This document shows positions 1 to 14,716 of a stretch of 64,000 nucleotides of DNA, one piece after another. The position numbers were made by a program, and so were the translations under genes. Source of the stretch: Chrysomallon squamiferum (taxonomy: Eukaryota; Mollusca; Gastropoda; Neomphalida; Peltospiridae). Each line of letters starts with the position of its first letter. The first letter of the stretch is position 1. Under the pieces are notes generated by a model. It was not told the origin of the DNA and did not search any database. It worked only from the letters and a program-made list of their open reading frames with translations. The stretch lies in NCBI GenBank assembly GCA_012295275.1, contig CM022677.1, positions 23,663,235 through 23,727,234 of the forward strand, in the 5' to 3' direction.

Positions 1-1351
1 TCCGTGCCATTCTCCACAACGATGACAAACACATATGTCCCTTTAGCCTTTTTAAAATGAAAATGAGATACCTAGCCACTGTCAGCTATTCCTATATCAA
101 TGGCAATTAGATTAATTTAAAGGTGCTTTTCTCTGATGTTGGGTGAAAAGTGGATCAACCTAAGGACATGTACTGTGCAGTCATGTTAAATGTAAACTGT
201 ATCTCCCTTAAACAGTTGTACAGCTGCTTATGTATGACAGGAAGTCTGCAGAGTATTTGACAATCTAGTCTTGATGTTGTAATCTACTCTTGCTGACGTC
301 ATTAAATTATCCCAGTTAATTGAAAATGAGTACAAAATATCCATATAATTTAAGATGTTGTTCTCAAGCACAAATCGATAATCTAGCATCAAACATATCA
401 GTTCTTTTGCATACTTATAACGTGGAGACTCAGTAACATTTTGTCAAATAAAGTAATATCAACCAAAAATAAAATAAAAAATAAAACAACCACAGCATCA
501 TCACAAATATTTACAAATACATTTTTTAAAAATTCCACAAAAAACCCAAATACAAAAAATAAAAAAATAAAAATAATATATAACAAAACAACAGCAACAA
601 ATAAATAACTGAATAAATAAATAATAAACAAAATTATATATATATATAACAAAATTAAAAATAACACAAAGAAAAACCTTTAGGATTTTCTTGGTTCATA
701 GCAGTACCTTGTTCTGGAAATAAATTTAGATAGCAGGCAGGCTAAACAAACAACAAAAATAAGTCTGTTCTGTTTAGAATATATTCTTAATAATGTCTCT
801 CTCTAAATACATAAATAAAGCTAGAATACTAATAAAAGATAAAGTATTTATTTATTTTTTATAATTTACAATAAAAAGTACCTATTATTATTATTATTAT
901 TATAGTTCTGCTGTGTTTATTATTTTTGTCAGATGTGGGACACTATATTACTCCTAAGCAAGTATATTTAGAATATAGTAACCTTTTCAAATATGAACAT
1001 TAATAAATATAATTTAAAAGTAGAATTAACCTAATTTGTGAATAGAAATGCAACAAAAACGCTAATCATGTAAAGTATTTTAGTGGTAATATTAAGATGC
1101 AGACTAAATGAATTCTCTTTATGATTCCGAACTATGATATTATTTCTTTCTACATACCAGCCTTTTCTCATATAACATGCATAGTCAGTTTCTTTGTTTC
1201 TTATATCGGTCTTTCAACAAGCACACATGCTTTATACATACAACTGCACAACATACATTCAAAACACATGTACAGGGACCTCCTGTATTAAGAATAAATA
1301 GAATAGTTAATGCAATTAGTATAGTGTCGATGAAATCTGCGTGATGATTAC
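1..1351. other. AT-rich flank, no exon recognised
   Basis: No TSP1 exon, membrane exon or other coding signal is convincing here. The stretch has A/T-rich low-complexity sequence at about 460-660 and a short ATT tract near 886-904. If T1 has the same layout as T2 and T3, its stalk, membrane and tail exons should lie here or further left, but I cannot identify them. Confidence 0.4.
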
Positions 1352-1537
1352 CTGGACAAGGTATTTGCGAACAGCCAGAATTCATATTCATCACATCATT
1401 CCCTGGACATGGAAGTCCTCCAAACTGTGGTTTTGGATTTGTACATGTTCTTTTGTACTCCGTCTGTAGAGTACCTTCTCCACAGGTAACACTGCACACA
1501 CTTTGACCTTCACTCCAAGATGTCCATCAACCATTGA
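1352..1537 (-). pseudogene. TSP1 exon G1 with in-frame TGA
   Basis: This 186-nt phase 1-1 exon begins GTC AAT GGT TGA TGG, so the second Gly of the family's VNGGWTSW start is replaced by a stop. The rest is intact: [12 protein letters not shown], the NPKPQFGG segment and the terminal IPCPG. Donor GTAATC and acceptor TTATAAG are both good. It is the most 3' T1 exon visible. Either the exon is dead, is skipped (which keeps the frame), or the base is a sequencing error. Confidence 0.8.
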
Positions 1538-2514
1538 CTTATAAACAATTATACATTTCATATTTATTACTCTGAAAATAACTATTTTTTTTTTTTTCTG
1601 TTTTATTTCATTATTAATATTATTGTTTTTTTTTTTTTTTATTTATTTATTTATTTATTTATTTTAGTTTCTTTATAAACAAAATGTAAATATAATAATG
1701 TTTTGCCAACAACTGAATGCATTTTTAAACCCCGTACCAATTAGATGCATGGCTAACAAATTTAGAAATCTGAAATTTTTTTGAATGAAATCTAAAAACA
1801 GGATTAATGTAACTGATGAAAATCAATATGACTGTATATGTAACATTAAAACTAATTCTTTAATAGCAACAACAGGAATTACTCTTAATATATTGTGAAT
1901 TATACAAAGAACGTTCCACCAGCCAGGGATTTGATTTATCATTTATATATACATATATATTATAATTTAATCAGATAATGATGAATACGAATTCTGGCTG
2001 TTCGGAAATACCTTGTCCAGGTAACCATCTCGCAGATTTCATTGATACTATACTAACTGCATTAACTATTCTATTTATTCTCAATAAGATAATGAAATAA
2101 CTAAATATTTGGAAAAAAACAAAAACTCAAGCAAAAACAACACAGCTTTTTTCTCTATTAAGAACAACTGATTTAGTTAATGAGAATGAAATCTATGAAT
2201 TTATTACCTGGACACTGTTGTTCCCAACATTCATTTATATCTCTCATCTTAGTAGATTCCCCTGCACAGTCTATTCCTCCATATTGTGGTTTTGGATTTG
2301 TACACATCCTTGTGAAATGGATCTGTAAAGTACCTGTTCCACAGGAAACACTGCATGCACTACCAGATACTGACCAAGCTGACCATCCTCCGTCAACTTA
2401 TAAAGGAAATTAGACATTTTACATCTTAAAATAACTTATCACATAGCAATTTTATCTTTTTATTTTTTCTTATATTTTCTTCTTATTATTTTTATTTTAT
2501 TTATTTATTTTCTT

Positions 2515-2546
<32 letters not shown>

Positions 2547-2830
2547 TTTTTGTTTCCTGATGCATTATTTATCCGTATTTGGTATAAACAAAATATGAAT
2601 AAAATAATGTTTCCAACAACTCAGTGTATTTCCAAACTCTCAGTACTTATTAGATGACTGGCTAACACATTAAGAAAATAGTAAATTAAACTGACACCTT
2701 TCTATTAATAAAATTTAAATATAATGACTAATAAAATTGATTAACATAATCAGTATAAATATAAAATAATAAGAACAGTTTATTACCTGGACAATTTCTT
2801 TCACAGCAAGTTTTTGTGTGTGTGCGTGTG

Positions 2831-2864
<34 letters not shown>

Positions 2865-4367
2865 TTTGTGAGTGTGTGTGCATGATGATCATTATCAATA
2901 AGATAATGCAATCATTATATTTTTTAAAAACGATACTGCGTTTTTCTCTGTTAAGACAAATTTATTCATTTAAAGAAAAGAACAATGCAGATTTATTTAC
3001 CTGGACAGTGTCCCTTCAAACAGATACTTGTATCTCCACTCCTAGTCAATTTCCCTGCACAGTATTTTCCTCCATATTGTGGTTCTGGATTTGTACACTT
3101 CCTTTTTAAAACAGACCGTTGAATACCACTTCCACAGGTAACACTGCATACAACTCGACCTTTCTCCCAAGATGTCCACCCACCATTGACTTATAAAAGT
3201 AATTAGATACTTTACATTTCATTACATTCTTAAAATAACTTATTTATTTATTTTCATACTATTATTATATTTATTTATTTATTTATTTATTTATCCTTAC
3301 TTGGTATAAACAAAATGTAAATATAATAATGTTTTACATACAACTGAATGTATTTCAAAACCCCAATACTGTTTAGATGACATACTCAAACACTTAAAAA
3401 TATATATATATATATATTTTTTTTGCTTATAATTTTTATTTGTTTTATTTAATTTAATTTTATTCTATTATTATTATTATTTTTTTTTTTTTTTTTTTTT
3501 TAATATTTTATTTTCTGTTATCTTCTTCTTCTAAACTGTTTTCATACTTCTGCAAGTCTCTTACTTGGACAGCTTTTATCCCTACAAGTAGTTGTATTTT
3601 TACTCCTAGTAGATTCCCCTGCACACACTTTCCCTCCATATTGTGGTTCTGGATTTGTACATTTTCTTTTGGAAACTATCTGTAGAATACCGTTTCCACA
3701 GGTAACAGTACACACCTCTTGACCTTGGTCCCAAGATGTCCACCCACCATCGACTATAAAAGTAATTAATACTCTTAATAAAACTTATGTACCAGTGTTA
3801 TGTATTCCTATGATTCTTCTTCTTCTTCATCTTCTTCTTCTTCTTATTATTATTATTATATAAAAAGTGAAATAAAAAAAAAAAAAAAAAAATTATAATA
3901 AAATATCACTGACTCATAAAGGTAGACACTTTACATTAAATATTCTTGAAAAACTTATTCTGTAGCAATTTTATTATATTGTTTTTACTTATTACTATCA
4001 TTAGTTTTCTTTGATTTATTTATTTATATTTTAATTTTATTTTTTATTTATTTTTGTTTCTTCGTGCATCATATCCTTATATGATACAAACAAAATATGA
4101 ACTTAATAATGTTTCAACAACAACAGCAAATATTTGAAGACCCCAATATCAATTAGGTAAGTGGCTAACACACTTAGAAAATAATAAATTTATTTGATAT
4201 CTTTTAGTAAGAAAAATTAAAAATAAGATTAATGTAACTGGTGAAGAGCAATATGATGCATAACTAAATATTGAACCCACAATAATAAGTAATTATTTTA
4301 ATATATACTATATTATAACAAATAATGATTTTTATGTTATTTAATTGAACAGTGAATGAACTCATAT

Positions 4368-4398
<31 letters not shown>

Positions 4399-5094
4399 CA
4401 TACATACATAGATAGATACATAGATAGATAGACAGACAGAAAGATAGATAGATAATCATTATGTGCAAGATAAAAAAAATCTTTAAAATATCTTTAAAAA
4501 ATAAATACACCACTTTTCTTTATTAAGAACAATTTATTTATTTGTGAGTGTATTACCTGGACAGTTCATTTCCCAACATGTACTTGTATTTCTGCTCGTA
4601 TGAGATTTTCCTGAACACACACTTCCCCCATGTTGTGGTTCTGGATTTGTACATTTTCTTTTGAAAACCGTCTGAAAAGTACCGTTTCCACAGGTAACAC
4701 TGCATGAACTTTCACCTTTCTCCCAAGATGTCCACCCACCATTGACTTACAAAAATAAGAAAACACTTTACATTTAAATACTTAAAATAGCTTTTGGTCT
4801 AGCAATTTTATTTATTTATTTATTTATTTACTTTTGTTATATATCCTTACATGATACAAAGAAAATATGAAATTAATAATTTTAACCAACAACAGCACAT
4901 ATTTCAAGATCCCAATACCAATCAGGTAAATGGCTAACACATTTAGAAAATAATAAATTTATTTGATATCTTTTAGTAAATTTATTTGATATCTTTTATA
5001 TCAAAGAACGATTTTTATGTTATTTAATCAACCAGTGAATGAACTCATACATACATACATAGATACATAGATAAATATATAGATATATAGATAG

Positions 5095-5145
<51 letters not shown>

Positions 5146-7782
5146 CATTATGTGCAAGATAAAAACAATCTCTGAAAAATCTTTAAAAAAAATACACCTC
5201 TTTTCTTTATTAAGAACAATTTATTTATTTGTGAGTCTATTACCTGGACAGTTTCTTTCCCAACAGCTACTTGTATTTTTACTGATAACAGATTCTCCTG
5301 AACACACAGTCCCCCCATTTTGTGGTTCTGGTTTTGTACATTCTCTTTTGTAAACCATTCGTTGATAACCATTTCCACAGGTAGCACTGCATGAACTTTG
5401 AATTAGCTCCCAAGATGTCCACCCACCATTGACTTACAAAGGTAAGAAAACACTTTACATTTAAATAATTAAAATAACTTTTGATCTACAATAATATTAT
5501 ATATTTTTTTAAATTTATTTATTTATTTGAAAAAATGCACACATGCAAATAAGAATTGATGATAGTCAGTTAGATTGAAGCACTGGAACCAATAAGCTGT
5601 TGTTAAAATATATTCTACATGATCCTGTTGATTATACTGTGGTGTCAGCCTAATTTCCTTTATATTTATATATTTTTTCTCTGTGTTTTTTTTCTTTTTA
5701 ATCACATGCACACATATACACAGTTTTTGTTATTTATTTATTTTAAAATCTTTTTATATACAAAAATTATTTTGTCTTTTAATTTCTTATTGTTTTATTT
5801 AATTTAATTTTATTCTATTATTATTATTTTTAAATTATTTTATGTTTTATCTGCTATTATCTTCTCTTTTCTCTTTTTTCATATTTATTAAAAAAAAAAA
5901 AAAGAAAAAAAAAAGTTCAAATAAATAATAATAATAACAAAAAATCACCAATCATGTACAATGAGCCACTGGCAACTAACATACTGGTGAAATATGTTGT
6001 ACAAGATGGCATTTATTCATTTATTTATTTATTATTATTATTTTTGTTATTAATTATATCTAATGTTTATTTTTATTTTTTTATCTGGTTGTCTTATTAC
6101 CTATTACCTATATATATATATATAGATAGATAGATAGATAGATAGAGATAGATAGATATACAGATATAGCTAGTATATAGAAGATAATAAAATCAATAAA
6201 TATTTGCAAAAACAATACAGCACGTTTCTCTGCTAAGAACAATTTATTAACTTAAGGATGTCTGCGAGTTTATTACCTGGACAGTGTTTACCCCTACAAG
6301 TAGATGTATTTTTGTTTGTAGTAGATTCCCCTGCACACTCTGCTCCTCCAAATTTTGGTTCTGGATTTGAACACTTCCTTTTGAAAACTGTCACCAGAGT
6401 ACCGTTTCCACAGGTAACACTGCATGAAGTTTCACCTTCCTCCCAAGATGCCCACCCACCATTGACTTACAAAGGTAATGAAATAATTTACATTAATAAT
6501 CTTAAAATAATGTATGACGCAGAACATTTATTTCCAATGTTATTTACTATTATTATGATTATTATTATTATTATTATTTTTATATATATATTAAAAAAAT
6601 ATAAATATAAATAAATAATAATAAAATACCGCCAACAATGTTCTTGAGATTGATAATTGTAAGATTTTTCAAAATATAATCTACAAGACTGCATTTATTT
6701 TTCTCATGTGTCAGCATTTTTCTTTATATTTCATTTTCAATGTTTTTCTTGATCTCCTGTTAATACATACATGTATATGAAAATTCTGCAATTTATTACC
6801 TGGACAGTATTTTTCCAAACAGGTAATTGTATTTCTGTTCACAGTAAATTCACCTACACAATGTTTTCCTCCATATTGTGGTTCTGGATTTGTACACGAC
6901 CTTTTGAAAACAGTCTGTAAAGTACCATTTCCACAGGTAGCACTGCATGAACTTCCACCTTTCTCCCAAGATGTCCACCGACCATTGACTTACAAAGGTA
7001 AGAAAACACTTTACATTTAATACTTTTAATACAACTTATGATGTACCAATTTTATTTTCAGTGTTATTTATTTAATAATTATTATAATTATTATTATATA
7101 AAAAAGTTAAATAAATAAAAGAAATAATAATAAAATATCATCAACTTATAAAGGTGATCAGACACATTATATTACAAATTCTTGAAAAATTTATGATGTA
7201 GCAATTTTATTATAATGTTTTTACTTTTCATTATCATTATTTTCCTTTTATTTATTTGTTTGTTTGTTTGTTTATTTATTTACTATGTTTTCTTCATGTT
7301 TATAATATCCTACTATATGATACATACAAAATTTGAAATTAATAATGTTTTACCAACAACAGCACATATTTTAAGATCCAAATACCAATTAGGTAAGTGG
7401 CTAAAACGCTTAGAAAATAATAAATTTATTTTATATCTTTTAGTAAGAAAAATTAAAACTAGATTAATGTAACTGGTGAAGAGCAATATGACTGCATACA
7501 TAATAGTAAAACTAAATACTGAACAGCAATAATAAGAAATTATTTTAATATATATTATAACAAATAAAGATTTTTATGTTATTTAATCAAACAGTGTCTG
7601 ATTTCATGTACACACACACACATAAATAAATAAATAAAATGATAATGATAAGTAAAAGCATTATACTAAAATTGCTACATCATAAATTTTTGTAATGTAA
7701 TGTGTCTGATTAGCTTTATAAGTTGATGATATTTTATTATTATTTTTTATTTATTTAACTTTTTTATTTAAATATATTATTA

Positions 7783-7813
<31 letters not shown>

Positions 7814-7821
7814 TGATAGAC

Positions 7822-7853
<32 letters not shown>

Positions 7854-8346
7854 TGATTGATTGATTGATTTATAATCATTATATATAAGAAAAAACTGAG
7901 AAATCACTAAATATTTGAGAAAAAAAAAAAAAACCACTTTCCTTTATTAAGAACAATTTATTTATTTGTTGGTGAACACTTTGTGAGTTTATTACCTGGA
8001 CAGTTTCTTTCCCAACAGATACCTGTATTTTTAATGATAACAGGTTCTCCTGGACACAAAAGTCCTCCATTTAGTGGTTCTGGATTTGTACATTGTCTTT
8101 CAAAAAGTGTCAGTTTAGTACCGTTTCCACAGGTAGCAGTGCATGAATTTAAAGCTTTCTCCCAAGATGCCCACCCACCATCGACTTATAAAGGTAAGCA
8201 AAACATTTACGTTTAATATTCTTAAAATAACTTATAATCTAACAATTTCATTATCAATTTCTTATTATTATTAATATCTTTGATATTTTCCTTTTATTAT
8301 TTATTTTGTTATTATTATATTGAGTTTATTTTTTCTTATGTAATCA

Positions 8347-8392
<46 letters not shown>

Positions 8393-8715
8393 TTGTATTT
8401 GTATAAAAAGTTAAATAAATAAAAAAATATATTTTAAGATCCTAATACCAATTAGGTAAGTGTCTAACACATTTAGAAAATAATAAATTTATTTGATATC
8501 TTTTAGTAAGAAAATTTAAAAATAGGATTAACGTAAGTGGTGAACAGCAATATGATGCATATTTAATATTAAAACTAAATACTGATCCATGATAATATGA
8601 AATCATCTTAATATATACTATATTATATCAAAGAACAATTTTTTTGTTATTTTATTGACCAGCATCTGATTTCATACATACATAGATACATAGATACAGA
8701 AATATAGATAGGTAT

Positions 8716-8747
<32 letters not shown>

Positions 8748-11700
8748 TCATTATGTATAAGATAAAAAAAAAATCTAAATATTTGAAGAAAAAAAAAGAA
8801 TACACCCCTTTTCTTTATTAAGAACAATTTATTTATTTGCTGATGAAAACTCTGCGAGTTACCTGAACACTGACTTTTCCAACAGTATACTTGTATTTCT
8901 CATTATAACAGATTATAATTGGTTACTGTCTTAAGATTTCAACTTTATACTGCGAGGGCTAATAACACGAAATGCATATATTAGAATGACAGAAACCAGT
9001 TGTTTCTTTAATCTATACCACCTCAATATATATATATATATATAAATATATATATTTTCTCAAAAAATCTTATCAATATGTTTGTTTTAGTATGAAAGTC
9101 TATTTTATCATGTCTTATCACTTGTTTCTTAACATACAGAAGTACAAATTATTTAGTATTCTTTCGAACCAGAATAACACTTCTTGGTTTATTACCAATT
9201 TTACATGGCTCCATACGAATTTTAGAACGGTGGCCTGTACAGTTTTTGCCACCAAATTGTGGTGTCGGTCTGTTACACTCTCTGATTTGTAGCACCTCAA
9301 CTGCAGATGTTCCACAAGTAGCACTGCATGGTCCTTTGATGTCATAAGACCAAGTACCCCAGCCTCCGTCAACTAAAAAAAAGCAACAACAAACAACCTA
9401 TTTATTTAACTGACAAACTTAACTAATATATGCAAATAAAGAAACAAATCTTCACAAAGTTTCTTTAACACTATTTGAGATTAAGTGACCTACATTGTGA
9501 CGTGTTGTTATATTATTTTGTCGCATGTACGATCCAACTATTACTGATAACGAATAAAGGGGTCATTACAGTTCAAATCACCAGTGGGTTTAACAGATTG
9601 GATTTTGCTTTAATTTGGTTTCTTGTTAGATCTTGAAATGACTAGCCCAAATCTGAAATATTAGTTCAATCGGTGCAGTTTTGGTGATATGAGACCCTAA
9701 AAATTCAGCTTTTTGCTAAAAAACTAAAAAATATATATGATTGTCACCACCCTTTTGAGACCCTGATATCATGGTAATATGGATCGGTTCTGATGAAACT
9801 GCTGTCATTGGAAAGCTAACTTAATATATTATGGTCACCTGTTGTTTGACCTTGAATTCAACCTTGTCCTTCATTTGACCTTTAAATGACATCAAGTCAA
9901 AATTAAATTTAAAATATTACCTATACCATAAAATAATTTTTCCCAGATACACTATTCTTTAGATTTGTAATAAAACAGATCATACTTGACAATAAAATGC
10001 ACATTTCACCACTTCTAAGGCATCTGTTTATACAAATACGAGGCTGTACAAACTTTGTCTAATTTTGGTGCTTTGTTGTATCATGACAACACCCTTGAAA
10101 GCATTTTATAAGAAATATGTAAAATAATTTTGGGCATTTAGAAGCTTTTGTTGTTATCAAGGCAATGATTCAGAAGTCTAAATTTAATCACTAAAAGTGT
10201 TACTGTTTCCCCTGACCCAGTTATTTTACGAATGTAATAATTGATCCATTTGGGTTGAAATTGTAAGATCTGGTGCTTTGTTGTATCATGACAACACCCT
10301 TGATCCTCATCTTCTCAATCCAACATCTGTCCTCAGCTCCAAAACAGATAAATAGATGGTCCATGGAGACACATAATATTGATGTGATAGTCTCCATGCT
10401 CATCTGAATCAGGCCGGTATATGGTGTTCATTTAAAAAAAAAAAAATTGTCATTTCAGGTTTAGCTGTTATGTCAAATGTTTTTTCTTATTACTGAATAC
10501 ATAAACAGCTGGAAAGAAAATTGTCTATGAGTTACTTTTTGATTCTGTTATGGCAGGTAGTTTTGTTCTGTTGGTACCAATCCATTGCTGGTATATTCTG
10601 TTTATACAAAACATTCCTTAATTGCCCCATAATATACTTTTTATCCTACATAGAATACAGATTTCTAATGGAAACTTTCAAACATGATTTAGCTTTAGAT
10701 TAGGGTTGTTTTTACAGACTTGGACAAACATGAGTTCCTGATAATCTAACAAGAACAAACCATTTTGGAGCAATGCTGCTAGTGAAAAAATCCAATCTGG
10801 TTAGGATTCTTTCCAGAAAAAAATAAGGCTCCTAGATATTCAATAAAAAAAATAGCTGCTTTTGAATATTATACCTTCTTAAAAACTAGGAGAATATTTA
10901 ACTGCAGGACATATCTGATTACTTTCATGAAAACTAATAATCTCATTTTCAGTTCATCTGACAAAACTTTACCCTTATTCTTATCTCATTATCCTAATAC
11001 AGCTTTTAAAACTATTTTGTTTGTGGCTGCAAACTGCCTCATAATCCTGCCTGTATTCCTAAATCATAATCATCCAAGAAATGGATTGAAGATCAAAAGG
11101 TAAAAAGGTTATGTCAATTTAGATTCGGGATTCTTATCAAATTAGCTTTCCAGTTTCATCATAATTGACCAACTGGCTAGCAAGATATATCTGTCTACAA
11201 AAGGGGTGGTCAAAATTTGAGGGCCAAAGCTACTGCTCTGATTGAATTAATTTTTGAGAATTCGACTAGAATTTTGTTTATAACTGGTAAAGGACATGTT
11301 TATACTGATGAAAGGTTTTATTCTAAAAAGTTCTAAGAGAATTGAGCATCTTGTTTCTGATAAAACAGTAATAAATGAAGTAAATATGTTTATTACTTTA
11401 ATACATTGCTTATTAATTTATTTAGATATTCATTCATATAATTAATAATAAACATCAGCAGTGGTAACAATGATAGATAGCAATTATGTCTGAGTTTGTT
11501 CACAAAAACTGCAACTTACCCAAGTTGCTGTTACTGTTAATTTATTTGACTATTTTTGTATATTTATCTGCAAACAAATTGTTTCATATTTTCTTAATGG
11601 TAATATTGTTATATATTTTATCTGCATAACTGTTATTGATTTTGTTGAAAGTATTTTCGAAGCTGTGGACAAGAAACTAAAATTTTACCAGCATCAAAAC

Positions 11701-12809
11701 TATCAACATTTAACTCATTTAATAAATGAAAAGACTAAATAAAGGATTTCCTAAGACAAATATAAAAATAAAGACAGCAAATAAATGCACAATAAACAAA
11801 ATATTTATTAAAGAGAATAATTTCAGAATTACTACTAGATAGTTAAATAGATATATACATATACTTATAATATGTGAATTTATATATACAGTAGTTGTGA
11901 GCCAAAATCCAAGTTATGAGCAAGCTTCAGATATGCTGCCGCTAGATGGCACAACAAACAACCTAACATCCAGCCAGCATCCTGCATCTCACTCGTTTAC
12001 TTCACATGGTTAACTCACCATGGAAGAATCTCTGTTGTGTTGTGCTTTTTTCTGACCAAGGATCCTAAGGAAGTGAGTGCAAAGAACGGTGCTGAGAAGA
12101 AGAAGTGGATGATGTCCATTGAATTAAAGCTTGAATTCATAGAAAAACATGAGCGAGGTGTGCATGTAGTCAACTTGGTTAGGCAGTACAAGCATAGTAT
12201 TTCTACGATATGTACCATGCCGAAGCTGAAGGAGTCAATAAAGACTGCAACTCCAGCCAAAGGCATTAAAATAATGTGTTTTATCTCCAAGAAAATACAT
12301 GTCACAAAACCAAGTTATTTCTTTATTTTCTCTTTTATTATTTTTTTGTTGTTGTCAATATTTGACATTTAAAAGTACATTTTTCTTATTTAAAATCATG
12401 TTACAAAAAACAAAACAAAATAGTGTGGTTTTTGGGTGGCTGGAATGGATTAATGGTATTTCAATTAGGTTCATTTGGGAAAATTGATTTGATATACGAA
12501 CAAATTGAGATACGAGCTTGGTCAGAGAACAAATTAAACTCGTAAGTCAAGGTACCACTGTTTATATATATATATATATATTTGTATGTATGTGTGTACA
12601 TACAAACACACAACATCATATGAATAAAGTTAATTTCCTAACAAATTATATCAAAAACACTTTGCTAAAATATAATAAAAAGTATAAAACAAATTTTTTC
12701 TTTCCTTTTGTACAATATATAAAATAATTTTATAAAATAAGTTCAACATAATTAAGCAATCCAGCTGAATAGTTAGATATTTACAACAAACTTAGAAGAA
12801 ACAACATAA

Positions 12810-12857
<48 letters not shown>

Positions 12858-14309
12858 AACTACATAAAAACCAAAATCTTATAATACCGTTTGATCACTT
12901 TGTTAGACAATGACACTCTACATACCTTTCTCACAACATGTCCTTGTCGCAAGACGCCGACTCTTCCCAGGGCAAGGTGCACCATGTTGACTGGGTGCAG
13001 GATTAGCACATAATCTCATCATTATAATTATCTGTCCACATGAGGTCGAATTACATTTTGAAATTCCCTGAGTAAACCACACGCTCCATCCACCATTCAC
13101 TAAAATAAAAATTACAACTACTGAGCTCTTGAAAGTATTTATACCTTGTAAGTAAATTGAAATTTATAATGATTTCAGAAGAATCCTAAGAAAAACAAAT
13201 TTTAGCAAGCTCTCTGAGCATATGAATTGCCTGTATCACGTTTTTCTCCAAAATATTTTGAAAACAAAATTACACTGACACTGATTTAAATTTGTTTTTA
13301 AAAGAAACAACAATAGTTCTAAAATACTGATAATTCACAGGTTGTGTTACCATATGTTTATTTAGTTGTGCTATACTACCTAGATTCAATAAAACCAACC
13401 AGCATTATCTTATCCTATCCGCTACTAGATTCTTTTTCTATGTTAAACATGTTTTATCAGACAGCTTACACATATGAAATTATTTTTATTTTAATAATGA
13501 ATTTGCATTCTCATCAAAACACTCTATAAAATCATGAGTAAAGGAAAAAATAAGCATTATATGTATCATTAATTTACTGATGTCTCGTTACACAGATCTA
13601 GTTTAATTTTATACATTTTAATTTGAAAATATTTTATTCCATTCACACCTAAAATGTCTGTATTTGATCTAGAGATATGAAATTTGGTAGAAAAACATAC
13701 TCATATATGTTTTCCTTTTTTATTTTTATTTTTTTTTTTTTTTTTTTTTTGTTGTTGTTATTTTGTTTCTTGTTTTGCTGTTATTTTGTTTCTTTGTGTA
13801 GTGTTTTTTCTTTGCATATTCTTTCTGTGTTGCATTTTTGTTCTTTCATTTTTCGTTTTTTTTTCATATGGGAAAAGAAATATTTAATTTTTAAATTTAC
13901 TTTCTTACTGTACTAACTGACCTATCAGAAGAAAAAAAAAATAGATATACGCTAACTATACCAATACATTCTGCTGTACGAAAACACTTCCGTATCTCAG
14001 TTTTCTGATTTGGCCCTACACACTTCTTTCCATTTCTCGAAGGTCGAGGGTTCATACACAGTCTGAAGAAAGGAAGTATATAACTCCCAATGCCACAAGT
14101 TGCATCACAAGGTTTCAGTGCTCTTTGTCTCCAAGAAGTCCATCCACCATCCAATGCCCCAAACCCATTTTCTGAAAATTAAATGTTTTTTACAACTGTA
14201 ACTATCACTTATTCTTAACTTACAATAATGTCTTATAAGCCGCAGGATACTGAAGTACATAAAGAAATATTTACATTAGTGTTATTATTCTAACATTTAT
14301 GAAATTACA

Positions 14310-14348
<39 letters not shown>

Positions 14349-14378
14349 TAGTGCTACTAGTACTACTAATATCAATAC

Positions 14379-14415
<37 letters not shown>

Positions 14416-14662
14416 TTGTACACATTTATTTATTTATTTTCTGTGTGTGTGTGTATGTGTGTGTGTAAAACCTCTAAGTATAATTCAAATTCAAAGTATT
14501 TATGACATCAGCATTTCATTTGTCCTGAAATTAATTTAGCTAAACGTTCTTTTTAAACTATTTTTGGAACTGAGCTTTACTATACTTCAGCTTGAAAAAA
14601 ATAAGTTATACATATATAAATAATTTATTATAATTTGCTTATCTCAGTTCTTTAACAATAAC

Positions 14663-14716
<54 letters not shown>

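Noticed and set aside
690-715. AG-AACAAG-GT pattern that could be a 6-nt microexon
   Set aside because: Such short patterns are expected by chance in AT-rich DNA.
1150-1182. Sequence like the end of a class A exon (TATGAGAAAAGG...GTATGTAG on the minus strand)
   Set aside because: The match is short and interrupted, with no module body beside it; may be chance.
12037-12372. Plus-strand frame of 111 codons as an intact gene
   Set aside because: Only its middle resembles a pogo/Tigger DNA-binding domain; it lies within a transposon remnant and lacks the catalytic region.
12518-12727. Plus-strand frame spanning a TA repeat
   Set aside because: It crosses the end of the Tigger-like element and has no coding signature.
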